Assembly: GCF_014646335.1 (NCBI RefSeq)
Contig: NZ_BMNG01000007.1
Coordinates: 248,001-312,000, forward strand
DNA length: 64,000 bases
Source of the DNA: Streptomyces lasiicapitis
GTDB lineage: Bacteria; Actinomycetota; Actinomycetes; Streptomycetales; Streptomycetaceae
Direction: 5' to 3'
Below the pieces are notes generated by a model. It saw only the letters and a list, made by a program, of their open reading frames with translations. It did no database searches and was not told the origin of the DNA. Positions within the stretch are counted from its first letter, which is position 1; every line of letters begins with the position of its first letter. A program made the position numbers and the translations under genes. Below, in pieces: positions 26,588 through 35,328 of this stretch.

Positions 26588-26688
26588 CCCGACCTCTGTG
26601 ACCCGCACCCTGCGACCGGCCGACCCGCGACACCGACTCGGCCCCGTCCACCTCATCAGCCACGCCGGACCACGCCTACACTCACCGG

Positions 26689-27309
26689 ATGGCGAAGTAC
26701 TTCGACGTGCACCCCGAGAACCCCCAGCGGCGCACCATCAGCAGCGTGGCGGACAGCATCCGGTCCGGCGCGCTCATCGCGTATCCGACGGACTCCTGTT
26801 ACGCCCTGGGATGCCAGTTGGGCGACCGTGACGGGATCGCCCGGATCCGGAGCATCCGGAACCTGGACGACCGTCACCACTTCACCCTGGTGTGCGAGAA
26901 CTTCGCGCAGTTGGGGCAGTTCGTGCACATCGACAATGACGTGTTCCGCGCGATCAAGGCGGCGACGCCCGGCAGCTACACCTTCATCCTGCCCGCGACG
27001 AAGGAGGTCCCGCGCCAACTCCTTCACCCCAAGAAGAAGACGGTCGGCGTCCGGATTCCCGACCACGCCGTCACCCAGGCCCTCCTCGCGGAACTCGGCG
27101 AGCCGCTGCTCTCCAGCACGCTCCTCCTGCCCGACGAGGACACGCCGATGACGCAGGGCTGGGAGATCAAGGAGCGCCTCGACCACCTGGTGGACGCCGT
27201 GCTCGACTCCGGCGACTGCGGCACGGAGCCCACCACGGTCATCGACTTCTCCGGCGGCGAGACCGAGATCGTACGTCGCGGGGCGGGCGACGCCACGCGC
27301 TTCGAGTAG
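26689..27309 (+). CDS. Sua5/YciO/YrdC-family protein (threonylcarbamoyl-AMP synthase-like)
   Basis: A 206-residue YrdC-fold protein. Diagnostic segments are ALIAYPTDSCYALGCQLGD, IRSIRNLDDRHHFTLVC, PGSYTFILPATKEVPRQLL and TVGVRIPDHAVTQALL. The sequence and length resemble E. coli YciO more than the housekeeping TsaC/Sua5 involved in tRNA t6A formation, since KRS-type KxR motifs are partly changed (IRSIRN). A tRNA-modification or double-stranded RNA-binding role is inferred from the family only. Confidence 0.88.
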   Translation: MAKYFDVHPENPQRRTISSVADSIRSGALIAYPTDSCYALGCQLGDRDGIARIRSIRNLDDRHHFTLVCENFAQLGQFVHIDNDVFRAIKAATPGSYTFILPATKEVPRQLLHPKKKTVGVRIPDHAVTQALLAELGEPLLSSTLLLPDEDTPMTQGWEIKERLDHLVDAVLDSGDCGTEPTTVIDFSGGETEIVRRGAGDATRFE

Positions 27310-27366
27310 CACCGCGTGCGGGTGGGTGGGCGCCGCCGCGGCCGGACGGCGACCACCCGGACACCG

Positions 27367-28827
27367 TCATTCACCAGGGGCGGTAACAGGCTCTAGCTGG
27401 AGATAGTCCAGGTTCCAGTTCTGAAAGGCGTCCGCGTCGAGGGACAGCCGCAGGGTGTGCCGGCCGCGCTCCAGCGTCCGTGTCACTCCGCCGGCCTGGA
27501 GCGCGAAGGCATGGTGCCCCGTCGTGTTGGCGACACGCACGGCCGCGCCGGGCGCGCCGCCGTCGAAGGCGAGCCGGTAGGTCCCGGCGGGCGAGTACGG
27601 CGACGACACCCGGGCCTTCAGGGCGTAGCTCCCGGACCGCGGCACGTCCACCGCGTACGTCAGCCATTCCGAGCCGCGCATCCAGCACACCGCGACCGCG
27701 CCGTCGTGGTCGCACACGTCGACGTCCTCGCCGGACCGCCCGGGCCCGTCCCCGCGGTTCCCGGCGTCGATGTCGTGGTACGCCACTCCCTCGCCGCCCA
27801 GGACGTGCTCCTCCCCCTGGATGCGTACCGCGCCGGTCGGAACCGCGCCCGCCGCCCCGGTGGCGAGGTACGTCTCCAGCGCCTCGACGTTGTCGGTCTG
27901 AATGATCGACGCCCCGTAGCCGCCGATGAGCGTGGCCCAGCCGCGGGCCGGGGCGATGAGCGAGGCCTCGTCCGTGTACCGGGCGGCCAGGCCGTCCCGC
28001 ATGCCGTTGATCCACACGCGGCTCGTCGCCCGCAGCCCTCGAAGGAACGCGGCGCCGGCCACGGTGTCGCCGACCTCGTCGAAGACGACCTCGAAGGCGG
28101 GCGGCCGGTCGTTCCCGAACTCCGCCACGGAGGTGGCGTTGGCGTCGTCGACGAGGTGCATGTAGAGCGCGCCGGGGTGACGCGTACGGAACGCCTTCAC
28201 CTCGGTCACCGGCGCCCGGGACTTGAACAGGCCGTTGCGCACGGTCCCGGTCGCCTCCAGGACCCGCCAGACGGCCTCGCGGTGCTGCCAGACCTGGTCG
28301 AGGTTGACGAGCCCGTGGGTCCGGGCGGCCGTCATCGCCTCGGCGAGCGTGGGGACGCGGTCGGCGGTGAGTGCCGTCTGACGTCCGCCGAGGCCCTCGC
28401 GCAGGCGCAGGGCGCGGAGTTGAGCGTACGTGAGGTCGCCGACGCGACCGGTGCCGTCGGTGGTGCGGTCGACGGTCTCGTCGTGCATCAGGACGGGGAC
28501 GCCGTCCTTGGTCAGCCTGATGTCGACCTCGACGATCTCGGCGCCGTCCGCGAAGGCTTCCCGGATCGCGGGGATGCTGTTCTCGGGCGCCTCGCGCCAC
28601 TGTCCCCGGTGAGCGGCGGTCATGACGCCGATGCCGGGTCCGTGATCGAGGAAGTCCCGGTGGGCGCGGTCGGCGGCGGTGTCCGCGGGCGCGCCGCTCT
28701 CCACGGCGAGGGCGCCAGGTGCGGCTCCTCCCAGCGCCATCGCCCACGCGGCGGCGGTGGCCGTGACGGTGAGGCGGACGGCGGGAAGGCGGCGCGGGAT
28801 CTTGTACGAGGGCATGGGCGAGAGCAT
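27367..28827 (-). CDS. Secreted glycerophosphodiester phosphodiesterase with C-terminal carbohydrate-binding-like domain
   Basis: 486 residues with a signal peptide (RLTVTATAAAWAMALGGAAP, cleavage near AVES). The GDPD catalytic domain shows AHRGQWREAPENSIPAI, EIVEVDIRLTKDGVPVLMHD (metal and acid-base residues: HRG, E-x-D, KDG, H) and MTAARTHGLVNLDQV. The last ~130 residues (WLTYAVDVPRSGSYALKARV, GRHTLRLSLDADAFQNWNLD) resemble a family 6/35 carbohydrate-binding module, a combination that suggests action at a polysaccharide or cell-wall glycerophosphate polymer. ATG 28827 or 28815 could start it; neither has a good ribosome-binding site. Confidence 0.88.
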   Translation of the reverse strand: MLSPMPSYKIPRRLPAVRLTVTATAAAWAMALGGAAPGALAVESGAPADTAADRAHRDFLDHGPGIGVMTAAHRGQWREAPENSIPAIREAFADGAEIVEVDIRLTKDGVPVLMHDETVDRTTDGTGRVGDLTYAQLRALRLREGLGGRQTALTADRVPTLAEAMTAARTHGLVNLDQVWQHREAVWRVLEATGTVRNGLFKSRAPVTEVKAFRTRHPGALYMHLVDDANATSVAEFGNDRPPAFEVVFDEVGDTVAGAAFLRGLRATSRVWINGMRDGLAARYTDEASLIAPARGWATLIGGYGASIIQTDNVEALETYLATGAAGAVPTGAVRIQGEEHVLGGEGVAYHDIDAGNRGDGPGRSGEDVDVCDHDGAVAVCWMRGSEWLTYAVDVPRSGSYALKARVSSPYSPAGTYRLAFDGGAPGAAVRVANTTGHHAFALQAGGVTRTLERGRHTLRLSLDADAFQNWNLDYLQLEPVTAPGE

Positions 28828-28973
28828 CGGTCAGCGGACGGCGCCCGTCCACGACCCGCGCCCGGCCTGTCGCGCATTCGCCTGACGCGACGTCATCAAC
28901 CGGCGACCGCGGGCTACTCATACGGTGTGAGGCCCGGGTGACCCCCTGTGTCCGTCGTGAGAAGCTCGCGCTC

Positions 28974-30089
28974 ATGCGGAGTGACGGACAACTGACGATC
29001 GGGGTGGAGGAGGAGTACCTCGTCGTCGACCCGGCGTCGCGGGCCGTGCGTTCGTGCGCCGACGCCGTGGCGTCGGTCGCCGCGAAGCGGCTGGGTGCGG
29101 AACGGGTCGGGGACGAGATCACCCGCTTCCAGATCGAGGCGAGGACGCGGCCGCACGCCGAGCTCTCCCAACTCGCCGAAGAGATACGGGAGATGAGGCG
29201 GGCCGTCTTCGGCGCCGCCGCGCAGCAAGGTCTTGCCGTGGTCTCGTCCGGGTCACCGGTGCTCGGCGACGTACTGCCGCTGCCGCTCACGCCCGCACCC
29301 CGGTACGCCCGCAGCCTGGAGGTGTTCCGGGCCCTCGACGACGAGCAGTGCGCGGGCGCCTGCCACGTCCACATCGGCCTTGCGGACCGCGCCCTCGCCC
29401 TGAAGGTCAGCAACCACCTGCGGCCGTGGCTCCCCGTCCTCGTCTCCCTCACGGCGAACTCCCCCTACTGGGCCGGGCGCGACACCGGCTACGCGAGCTG
29501 GCGCACGCTGTCCTGGGCCCGCTGGCCGATCGCCGGGCCGCCGCCGTACTTCGAGTCCGTGGCGCACTTCGACGAGCTGGTCGGCCGGCTGCACGCCTCC
29601 GGGGCGGTCATGGACCCGGGTGGGCTCTACTGGGACGTTCGGCCGTCAGCACATGTCCCCACCCTCGAAGTGCGGGTGGCCGACGCGCTGACGACCGCCG
29701 ACGAGACGATCGTGTACGCGGCGCTGGTACGGGCCTTGGTGGCCACAGCGCTGCACGCCGTGCGAGCCGGAGACCAGGCACCGAATCCCTCGCCGGAGGT
29801 CCTGCGCGCCGCGTACTGGCGCGCCGCCCGCGACGGCCTGACCGGCCAGGGCTTCGACGCACACTCCGCCCGCCCCCTGCCGGCCGAGGCCTTGGCCGAC
29901 CTGCTGTTCGCCCACGTCCGCCCGGCACTGGAACGGAGCGGGGACCTGGAGAACGTACGAGAAGGATGGGCGTGGCTGCGGGGCAACGGAACGGGCGCCC
30001 ACCGACAACGCCGCGCCCATGACCGCAGGACCCGCCTGGAGGACGTCGTCGACTACTTGATCACGGCGACCTCCCCCGGGCTGCCGTGA
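28974..30089 (+). CDS. Carboxylate-amine ligase, glutamate-cysteine ligase type 2 (YbdK-like)
   Basis: 371 residues from ATG 28974. The start TIGVEEEYLVVDPASRAV, the central ACHVHIGLADRALALKVSNH, and LTANSPYWAGRDTGYASWR followed by W-x-R are hallmarks of the YbdK/EgtA-like GCS2 family, which joins an amino acid carboxylate to an amine with ATP. Actinomycete members include weak gamma-glutamylcysteine ligases. An in-frame start 12 codons upstream is possible, but the family begins at this position and GAGAAG precedes ATG 28974. TACGGT at 28921 may be part of the promoter. Confidence 0.9.
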   Translation: MRSDGQLTIGVEEEYLVVDPASRAVRSCADAVASVAAKRLGAERVGDEITRFQIEARTRPHAELSQLAEEIREMRRAVFGAAAQQGLAVVSSGSPVLGDVLPLPLTPAPRYARSLEVFRALDDEQCAGACHVHIGLADRALALKVSNHLRPWLPVLVSLTANSPYWAGRDTGYASWRTLSWARWPIAGPPPYFESVAHFDELVGRLHASGAVMDPGGLYWDVRPSAHVPTLEVRVADALTTADETIVYAALVRALVATALHAVRAGDQAPNPSPEVLRAAYWRAARDGLTGQGFDAHSARPLPAEALADLLFAHVRPALERSGDLENVREGWAWLRGNGTGAHRQRRAHDRRTRLEDVVDYLITATSPGLP

Positions 30090-30119
30090 GCGGGCCGTAC
30101 TCCATGGGATCGTGACCCC

Positions 30120-30692
30120 ATGGTCATCGAAGTCCGCCCGGCCTCGACCTTCGAGGACGTCCGCGCCGTGCTCGGCCCGAAGTCGCCCACAGCCAACGTC
30201 TGCTGGTGCCTGAGCTACCGCATCCCCTCCAAGCTCAACAAGGAGCTGCGCGGCCCGGCCCGAGGCGAGTACGTATCCGAGCTGTGCGGCAAGCAACCCC
30301 CTCCGGGAGTACTCGCGTACGACGGCGACGACCCGGTCGGCTGGGCGGCGGTGGCCCCGCGCTCGGCCACCTCCTTCGCCCGCAACCGCAAGATCCCCCA
30401 CGTCGACGACCTGCCGGTCTGGTCCCTGTGGTGCATCCGCGTACGCCCCGGCCACCGCAAACAGGGCATCTCCCACGCCTTGATCACCGGAGCGATCGCC
30501 TTCGCCCGCGCCAACGACGCCCCCGCGCTGGAGGCCTACCCCCTGGACAACGGCACCGCCCGCGTAGACCTGACGATGGCGTACCCAGGCCTCCGCAAAA
30601 ACTTCGAACGAGCAGGCTTCACCCACACCGCCGACACCACATCGGTCCTCGCAGGCCACCCCCGAATCCTGATGCGCCTCGACCTGCGCTGA
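30120..30692 (+). CDS. GNAT-family N-acetyltransferase
   Basis: 190 residues. The acetyl-CoA loop is LWCIRVRPGHRKQGISHALI and the C-terminal segment RKNFERAGFTHTADTTSVLA completes the fold. The Cys-rich NVCWCLSYRIP near residue 27 is typical of a subfamily common in Streptomyces (DUF-like GNATs). Substrate unknown. It lies 30 bp after the YbdK-like ligase and may be co-transcribed. Confidence 0.85.
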   Translation: MVIEVRPASTFEDVRAVLGPKSPTANVCWCLSYRIPSKLNKELRGPARGEYVSELCGKQPPPGVLAYDGDDPVGWAAVAPRSATSFARNRKIPHVDDLPVWSLWCIRVRPGHRKQGISHALITGAIAFARANDAPALEAYPLDNGTARVDLTMAYPGLRKNFERAGFTHTADTTSVLAGHPRILMRLDLR

Positions 30693-30876
30693 CCCCTCGA
30701 GACCTCTAGCAAGACCTCCAGTAAGCCCTCTAGAAGTAAGGATCTGCGCCCGAAGTGTGATGACGCATCAAGTGATCATCACGTGCGCGCCACCTGGGCG
30801 TAACCCGCGGTGCCTTGGATGACGGGCGCCGGTGCGTTTGGCCGGAACCGTCCCCACCCCCACAGGGAGATCCTCC

Positions 30877-31857
30877 ATGCCCCACCCCACGCCGCGTACG
30901 TACGCGGTCGGAGCCGTCAGCGTGGTGCTGGCCGCGACGGCGACGCTGGCCGCCACGGCGCCCGGCGCTTCGGCCGCCGAGGCCACCCCGCGCCTGAAGG
31001 TGCTCACGTACAACGCCTTCCTGTTCAGCAAGACGCTGTACCCGAACTGGGGCCAGGACCACCGCGCCAAGGCGATCCCCGCCGCCGGGTTCTTCCGGGG
31101 CAATGACGTCGTCGTCCTCCAGGAGGCCTTCGACAACTCCTCCTCCGATGCCCTTCAGCAGCACGCCAGGGGCGAGTACCCGCACCAGACGCCCGTCGTG
31201 GGCCGGTCCAAGAGCGGCTGGGACGCCACCGGTGGCGCCTACTCCTCGGTCACGCCGGAGGACGGCGGTGTGACCGTGCTCAGCAAGTGGCCGATCGTCC
31301 GCAAGGAGCAGTACGTCTACAAGGACGCCTGCGGATCGGACTACCACTCCAACAAGGGCTTCGCCTACGCCGTCCTCGACGTGCGCGGCACCAAGGTGCA
31401 CGTCGTCGGCACCCACGCCCAGTCCACCGACCCCGGCTGCGGCGCCGGTGAGGCGGCCGCCACCCGCGCCAAGCAGTTCAAGGAGCTCGACGCCTTCCTC
31501 GACGCCAAGAAGATCCCGGCGAACGAGCAGGTCCTGGTGGCGGGCGACTTCAACGTCGACCGGCACAGCGGCGAGTACGCGTCGATGCTCGGCGACGCCG
31601 GCCTCGCGTCCGCCGACGCGCGCACCGGGCACCCGTACTCCTTCGACACGAAGGACAACTCCATCGCCGCCGAGCGCTACCCCGACGACCCCCGCGAGGA
31701 CCTCGACTACGTGCTCCACCGCCAGGGCCACGCCCGTCCCGCCGGCTGGCGCAACGACGTCGTCAAGGAGACCAGCGCTCCCTGGACGGTGTCGAGCTGG
31801 GGCAAGGAGTACACGTACACCAATCTGTCCGACCACTATCCGGTGCTGGGCGGATAG
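30877..31857 (+). CDS. Secreted sphingomyelin phosphodiesterase (endonuclease/exonuclease/phosphatase fold)
   Basis: 326 residues with a Sec signal peptide (YAVGAVSVVLAATATLAATA, cleavage near ASAAEA). The metal-dependent phosphohydrolase motifs are in order: LTYNAFLF, VVLQEAFDN, GTHAQSTDPGC, VAGDFNVDRHSGEY and LSDHYPVLGG with the catalytic histidine. The pattern and length are those of bacterial neutral sphingomyelinase C (beta-toxin type). It would cleave sphingomyelin or related phospholipids outside the cell. ATG 30877 is preceded by CAGGGAGATCC; an in-frame start 15 codons upstream would bury the signal peptide. A strong hairpin follows. Confidence 0.88.
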   Translation: MPHPTPRTYAVGAVSVVLAATATLAATAPGASAAEATPRLKVLTYNAFLFSKTLYPNWGQDHRAKAIPAAGFFRGNDVVVLQEAFDNSSSDALQQHARGEYPHQTPVVGRSKSGWDATGGAYSSVTPEDGGVTVLSKWPIVRKEQYVYKDACGSDYHSNKGFAYAVLDVRGTKVHVVGTHAQSTDPGCGAGEAAATRAKQFKELDAFLDAKKIPANEQVLVAGDFNVDRHSGEYASMLGDAGLASADARTGHPYSFDTKDNSIAAERYPDDPREDLDYVLHRQGHARPAGWRNDVVKETSAPWTVSSWGKEYTYTNLSDHYPVLGG

Positions 31858-31892
31858 CGCCCAGCAGCAGGTAGCCAAGAGGCAGCCTTAGC

Positions 31893-31926
31893 GGGCGGCG
31901 AGGGGCGCGTGCGCTCCTCGCCGCCC
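31893..31926. terminator. Bidirectional hairpin terminator
   Basis: GGGCGGCGAGG (31893-31903) is mirrored by CCTCGCCGCCC (31916-31926), with a GC-rich loop. It lies between the convergent sphingomyelinase and GtrA-like genes. Confidence 0.8.
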
Positions 31927-31934
31927 GTCGGCGC

Positions 31935-32705
31935 TCACGCGTCGAACGCGAGGTCCCGGACCGGCTTCCATCCGTACGTCCGGCCGGAGATCAGGCCGGA
32001 GCCCTCTCCGGTGATCCGCTCGGAGCCCTCTCCGGTCTCCCACGTGTACGACCACTCCACACCGCGATCGGTGACCTTGACGTGCACCTGAACGTCGGCC
32101 CCCTTCTTCTTGAGGTGCGGGCCCGCCGCCGCGAGGGCGTGCCGCTTGCCGGCCGCGAAGACGAACAGCCGCAGCACCACGAAGCGCCCCACGCCGGCGA
32201 GCGCGGACGCCGAGAGGTAGACGATCTGCTCGAGCATCGCGCTCGGCGCGCTCTGCGTCGAGTGCAGGATGAAGATGGCGGCGCTCGTCACGACGTACGC
32301 GGCCGCGGCCGTGCCCGCGGACTGGAGGTGGCCGCGGAGTCCGCAGCGCCCGCCCGCTCCGAAGGTGAAGCGCGCGTGGAGTTCCGAGGCGATGATCGTC
32401 GACACGACGGTGATGACCGCGTTGGCCAGTGCCCACGGCATCCATCCCGCGAGCATCGCGACCGCGAAGCTGGACGCGATGCCTATGCCGCCTCCGCAGA
32501 GCACGAAGCGCACGAAGGCCGTCCCCGGGCCGGGGGCGACCGCCGCCGGGGAGGCTTCGGAGGTCGACGGCGCGTCCGACGCGGGGTCTGAGGCGGAATC
32601 CGTGTCCGGAGTCGGAGCGGGACCTGGGTCCGGGGTCGGGTCCGGATCCGAGGTCGGGGCGACCGCCTCTGACGAAGGTTCACCCGAGGGTGCGTTGCGT
32701 TCCAT
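31935..32705 (-). CDS. GtrA-like membrane protein with acidic repeat N-terminus
   Basis: 256 residues from ATG 32705 (GGAGGAAGAGGAAG upstream). The first ~65 residues are low-complexity Pro/Asp/Ser (SDPDPTPDPGPAPTP). Four membrane segments follow (FVRFVLCGGGIGIASSFAVA, LANAVITVVSTIIASELHAR, a third, and FVVLRLFVFAAGK), matching the GtrA family linked to polyprenyl-phosphate sugar transfer. A soluble tail of ~60 residues follows. The N-terminal repeat and the tail are not part of the usual ~130-residue GtrA. An upstream in-frame extension to 32957 has no ribosome-binding site and no coding character. Confidence 0.8.
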   Translation of the reverse strand: MERNAPSGEPSSEAVAPTSDPDPTPDPGPAPTPDTDSASDPASDAPSTSEASPAAVAPGPGTAFVRFVLCGGGIGIASSFAVAMLAGWMPWALANAVITVVSTIIASELHARFTFGAGGRCGLRGHLQSAGTAAAAYVVTSAAIFILHSTQSAPSAMLEQIVYLSASALAGVGRFVVLRLFVFAAGKRHALAAAGPHLKKKGADVQVHVKVTDRGVEWSYTWETGEGSERITGEGSGLISGRTYGWKPVRDLAFDA

Positions 32706-33134
32706 CGGGCTTCCTCTTCCTCCCCGTCGGCGCGCTGCCCGCGCCCGACCAAACAGCGTGCGATGCAATGCACAACGTACGGTCACCGCACACTGTACGC
32801 AAGTTCCCCGAGTGTGCGGAGGTACTACCCCCGGGCCGGTCCTGCCACGCCGGACGGGTGCGGCAGCACACTCGTCGCGATTCCGGAAAATTCCGGAAAT
32901 CCTGGGCGCCACCGCCGACTTGGTGCCGCGTGGGCCCGGGAGCAGCAGGATATCCACGCCGTTCCGCGCCCGGGTTCATGGCCCCGGCACCACGGCACGG
33001 GGGTGGTGCTGACGCCACCTCAACCCGGGTCCCAGGCCTCCTGACCCGGGGCCCGCGGCGGCGCAGGATTCTTCCTGTCACCAGCGAACGGTCCGGCCCC
33101 GGCGCCGGGCGATCGACGAGACCAACGGGGAGAC
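32706..33134. promoter_or_regulatory. Divergent promoter region with twin TTCCGGAA palindromes
   Basis: About 430 bp between the GtrA-like gene (minus) and the carotenoid-oxygenase gene (plus). Two identical palindromes TTCCGGAA at 32881-32888 and 32891-32898 are separated by two bases, giving an AT-richer dyad in a very GC-rich setting. A second dyad, CGTACGGT...CACTGTACG, is near 32777-32800. They are plausible regulator sites; no regulator gene is adjacent. Confidence 0.5.
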
Positions 33135-34688
33135 ATGATGACCAGTCATACGCGGCGGACGATTCTGCGGGGTGCGACGCTCGCGGCGGCGACCGGCGTG
33201 GCCGGGGGCCTCGGGCTCGGCGGCCGGTTCGCCCCGGCGGCGCAGGCCACGACGGCGGAGGCGGCGACGCGCACGGCAGCGGGCAGGGCGTCGGGAAAGA
33301 CCACGGGCGCCGGAAAGGGCGCGTTGCCCTTCCTGGAAGGAGCCTTCGCCCCGGTCACCGAGGAACTGACCGCCTTCGACCTGAAGGTGACCGGCCGCGT
33401 GCCGCGCGACCTGGACGGCCGCTACCTGCGCACCGGCCCGAACGCCCTCGGCCTCGAGGACGTGCGGGCACACCACTGGATGCTGGGCGACGGCATGGTG
33501 CACGGGGTGCGGCTGCGCGGCGGGCGCGCCGAGTGGTACCGCAACCGGTGGGTGCGTTCGTCGCAGGTGGCGAAGAAGCTGGGCGAGCGGTATCCGGGCG
33601 AGGTGCCGCCGGACGACTTCGCGTGCAACACGCACGTGATCCCGTACAAGGGACGCATTCTGGCGCTTCAGGAGGGCGGGCCGCTGCTGTACGAGCTGGA
33701 CGGCGAGCTCAACACGGTACGTCCCCACGACTTCCGCTCCACGCTGCGGGGCGCCTTCACCGCGCACACCAAGTACGACCCGGTGGCCGACGAGCTGCAC
33801 GCCGTGACGTACTACCCGACCTGGGACCACGTACGACACCTCATGATCGACCGGACCGGCCGGGTCGCGCGGAGCACCAAGATCCCGGTGGCGGACGCGC
33901 CGATGATGCACGACTTCGCGCTCACCCAGAAGTACGTGGTGATCGTGGACGTGCCGATCACGTTCGACGCGGAGGCCGCCGAGGCGGGCGCGGTTGTCCC
34001 CTACATCTGGAACGACAAGCACCCGATGCGGGTGGGCGTGCTGCCGCGGACGGGCGGCACGACCCGCTGGTTCGAGGTCGACCCGGTGTACTACTCGCAC
34101 ACCCTCAACGCCTATGACCAGGGCGACACGGTGGTCGTGGACTTCTCCTCCATGCCCGCCCCCTTCTACGCGGCCGGGCGGGGCAGCGGCGGCCCCTCCG
34201 CGACGGGCGCGCCCGCGCTCGACCGCTGGACGATCGACCTGCGCGCGGGCCGGGTCGGCAGTGCCCGCATCGACGACCGCCCACAGGAGTTCCCGCGCGT
34301 CAACGAAGCCCGGGTGTCGCGCCGGCACCGCTTCGGATACACGGCGAGCGCCGCGGAGATGTGGCGTGCGTACGAGACCGTCGACGGAGTGCCGCCGGAC
34401 GACAAGTTCACCAACTGCCTGGTGAAGCACGACATGTTGCGCGGCAGTCAGCAGGTGCACCGCTTCCCCAAGGGCGCGGCGGCCAGCGAGCCGGTGTTCG
34501 TGCCGCGCCGCGGTGCGCGCGACGAGGACGACGGCTACATCCTGTCGTACGTGAACGACCCCGACCGGGGCGCGACCGACCTGGTGATCCTCTCGGCACA
34601 GGACTTCACCGGCCGTCCGCTGGCCCGCATTCAGCTGCCGGGGCGGGTGCCGCTGGGTTTCCACGGGAGCTGGGTCGCGGACGCGTGA
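33135..34688 (+). CDS. Tat-exported carotenoid-cleavage-oxygenase family protein
   Basis: 517 residues with a twin-arginine signal (HTRRTILRGATLAAATGVAG). The carotenoid oxygenase/RPE65 seven-bladed propeller is recognised by LDGRYLRTGPNA, WMLGDGMVHGVRL and the four iron-binding histidines: FTAHTKYDP, PMMHDFALTQKY, YYSHTLNAYD and LGFHGSW at the end. Members cleave carotenoids, stilbenoids or lignin-derived double bonds with non-heme iron. Export is unusual for this family and points to an extracellular substrate, such as lignostilbene-type compounds. Tandem Thr/Ala-rich linker follows the signal. GGGGAGAC precedes ATG 33135. Confidence 0.9.
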   Translation: MMTSHTRRTILRGATLAAATGVAGGLGLGGRFAPAAQATTAEAATRTAAGRASGKTTGAGKGALPFLEGAFAPVTEELTAFDLKVTGRVPRDLDGRYLRTGPNALGLEDVRAHHWMLGDGMVHGVRLRGGRAEWYRNRWVRSSQVAKKLGERYPGEVPPDDFACNTHVIPYKGRILALQEGGPLLYELDGELNTVRPHDFRSTLRGAFTAHTKYDPVADELHAVTYYPTWDHVRHLMIDRTGRVARSTKIPVADAPMMHDFALTQKYVVIVDVPITFDAEAAEAGAVVPYIWNDKHPMRVGVLPRTGGTTRWFEVDPVYYSHTLNAYDQGDTVVVDFSSMPAPFYAAGRGSGGPSATGAPALDRWTIDLRAGRVGSARIDDRPQEFPRVNEARVSRRHRFGYTASAAEMWRAYETVDGVPPDDKFTNCLVKHDMLRGSQQVHRFPKGAAASEPVFVPRRGARDEDDGYILSYVNDPDRGATDLVILSAQDFTGRPLARIQLPGRVPLGFHGSWVADA

Positions 34689-34723
34689 CCCGCGTCGGCG
34701 GGACGCGTGACCCGCGTCGGCGG
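34680..34723. repeat. 22-bp tandem duplication across a stop codon
   Basis: A 22-bp unit (GACGCGTGAC to GTCGGCGG) occurs at 34680-34701 and again, exactly, at 34702-34723. The first copy contains the last codons and TGA stop of the carotenoid-oxygenase gene, so the duplication does not change the protein. Confidence 0.85.
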
Positions 34724-34866
34724 TCGGTGAACTTTCCGTCCGGCGTCACCCCACCGTGCCCCGAGTAGCGGTCACAACCTGTCCGCATCTCCTGCCACTG
34801 TGATCAGCGGACACCAAGAGCAGACCGGACCCGTCGGGCCGGTCGATCCAGAGGCGAGGAGCCATC

Positions 34867-35292
34867 ATGTCCGTCAACGCCGTGCCCCACCTGAACTTCC
34901 GCGGTGACGCCCGTGCGGCGCTCACCTTCTACCAGTCCGTGTTCGGCGGGGAAGCCGTCATGGTCACGTACAAGGACGCGGGGAACGTCCAGGAGCCGTC
35001 CGAGGCGGACCAGGTGATGTGGGGCCAGGTGGCCGCGGGCAACGGCTTTCGCGTGATGGCGTACGACGTGCCCTCGCGTCTGCCGTGGAACCGGGGCGAG
35101 AACGCGTTCTTCATCTCGCTGCGCGGCGAAACCCCCGAAGAGATCACCGCGTACTGGGAGAAGCTCTCCGACGGCGCGACCGTCCTGCAGCCGCTGGGGC
35201 CCGCGCAGTGGGCGCCCCTGTACGGCATGCTCAAGGACCGGTTCGGTGTCACCTGGGTCCTGGACGTCGTCGTGGAATACGACGGCTCCTGA
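34867..35292 (+). CDS. VOC-superfamily (PhnB/glyoxalase-like) protein
   Basis: 141 residues. NAVPHLNFRGDARAALTFYQ and VFGGEAVMVTYKD are the first beta-alpha-beta module of PhnB-like VOC proteins, and LKDRFGVTWVLDVVVEY is the last. There is no clear complete metal triad, so enzymatic activity is uncertain. GAGGCGAGGAG before the ATG is a strong ribosome-binding site. The AlkZ-like gene begins 36 bp downstream and is probably co-transcribed. Confidence 0.88.
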   Translation: MSVNAVPHLNFRGDARAALTFYQSVFGGEAVMVTYKDAGNVQEPSEADQVMWGQVAAGNGFRVMAYDVPSRLPWNRGENAFFISLRGETPEEITAYWEKLSDGATVLQPLGPAQWAPLYGMLKDRFGVTWVLDVVVEYDGS

Positions 35293-35328
35293 CCGCGGAA
35301 GGACGGAACCGATGGCGAGGGTGACCCG

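Noticed and set aside
25622..26656. 344-codon minus-strand frame over the acetyltransferase
   Set aside because: Mirror of a clear GNAT protein on the plus strand; no motif of its own.
32706..32957. N-terminal extension of the GtrA-like protein
   Set aside because: A strong ribosome-binding site precedes ATG 32705, and the extension has no coding character.
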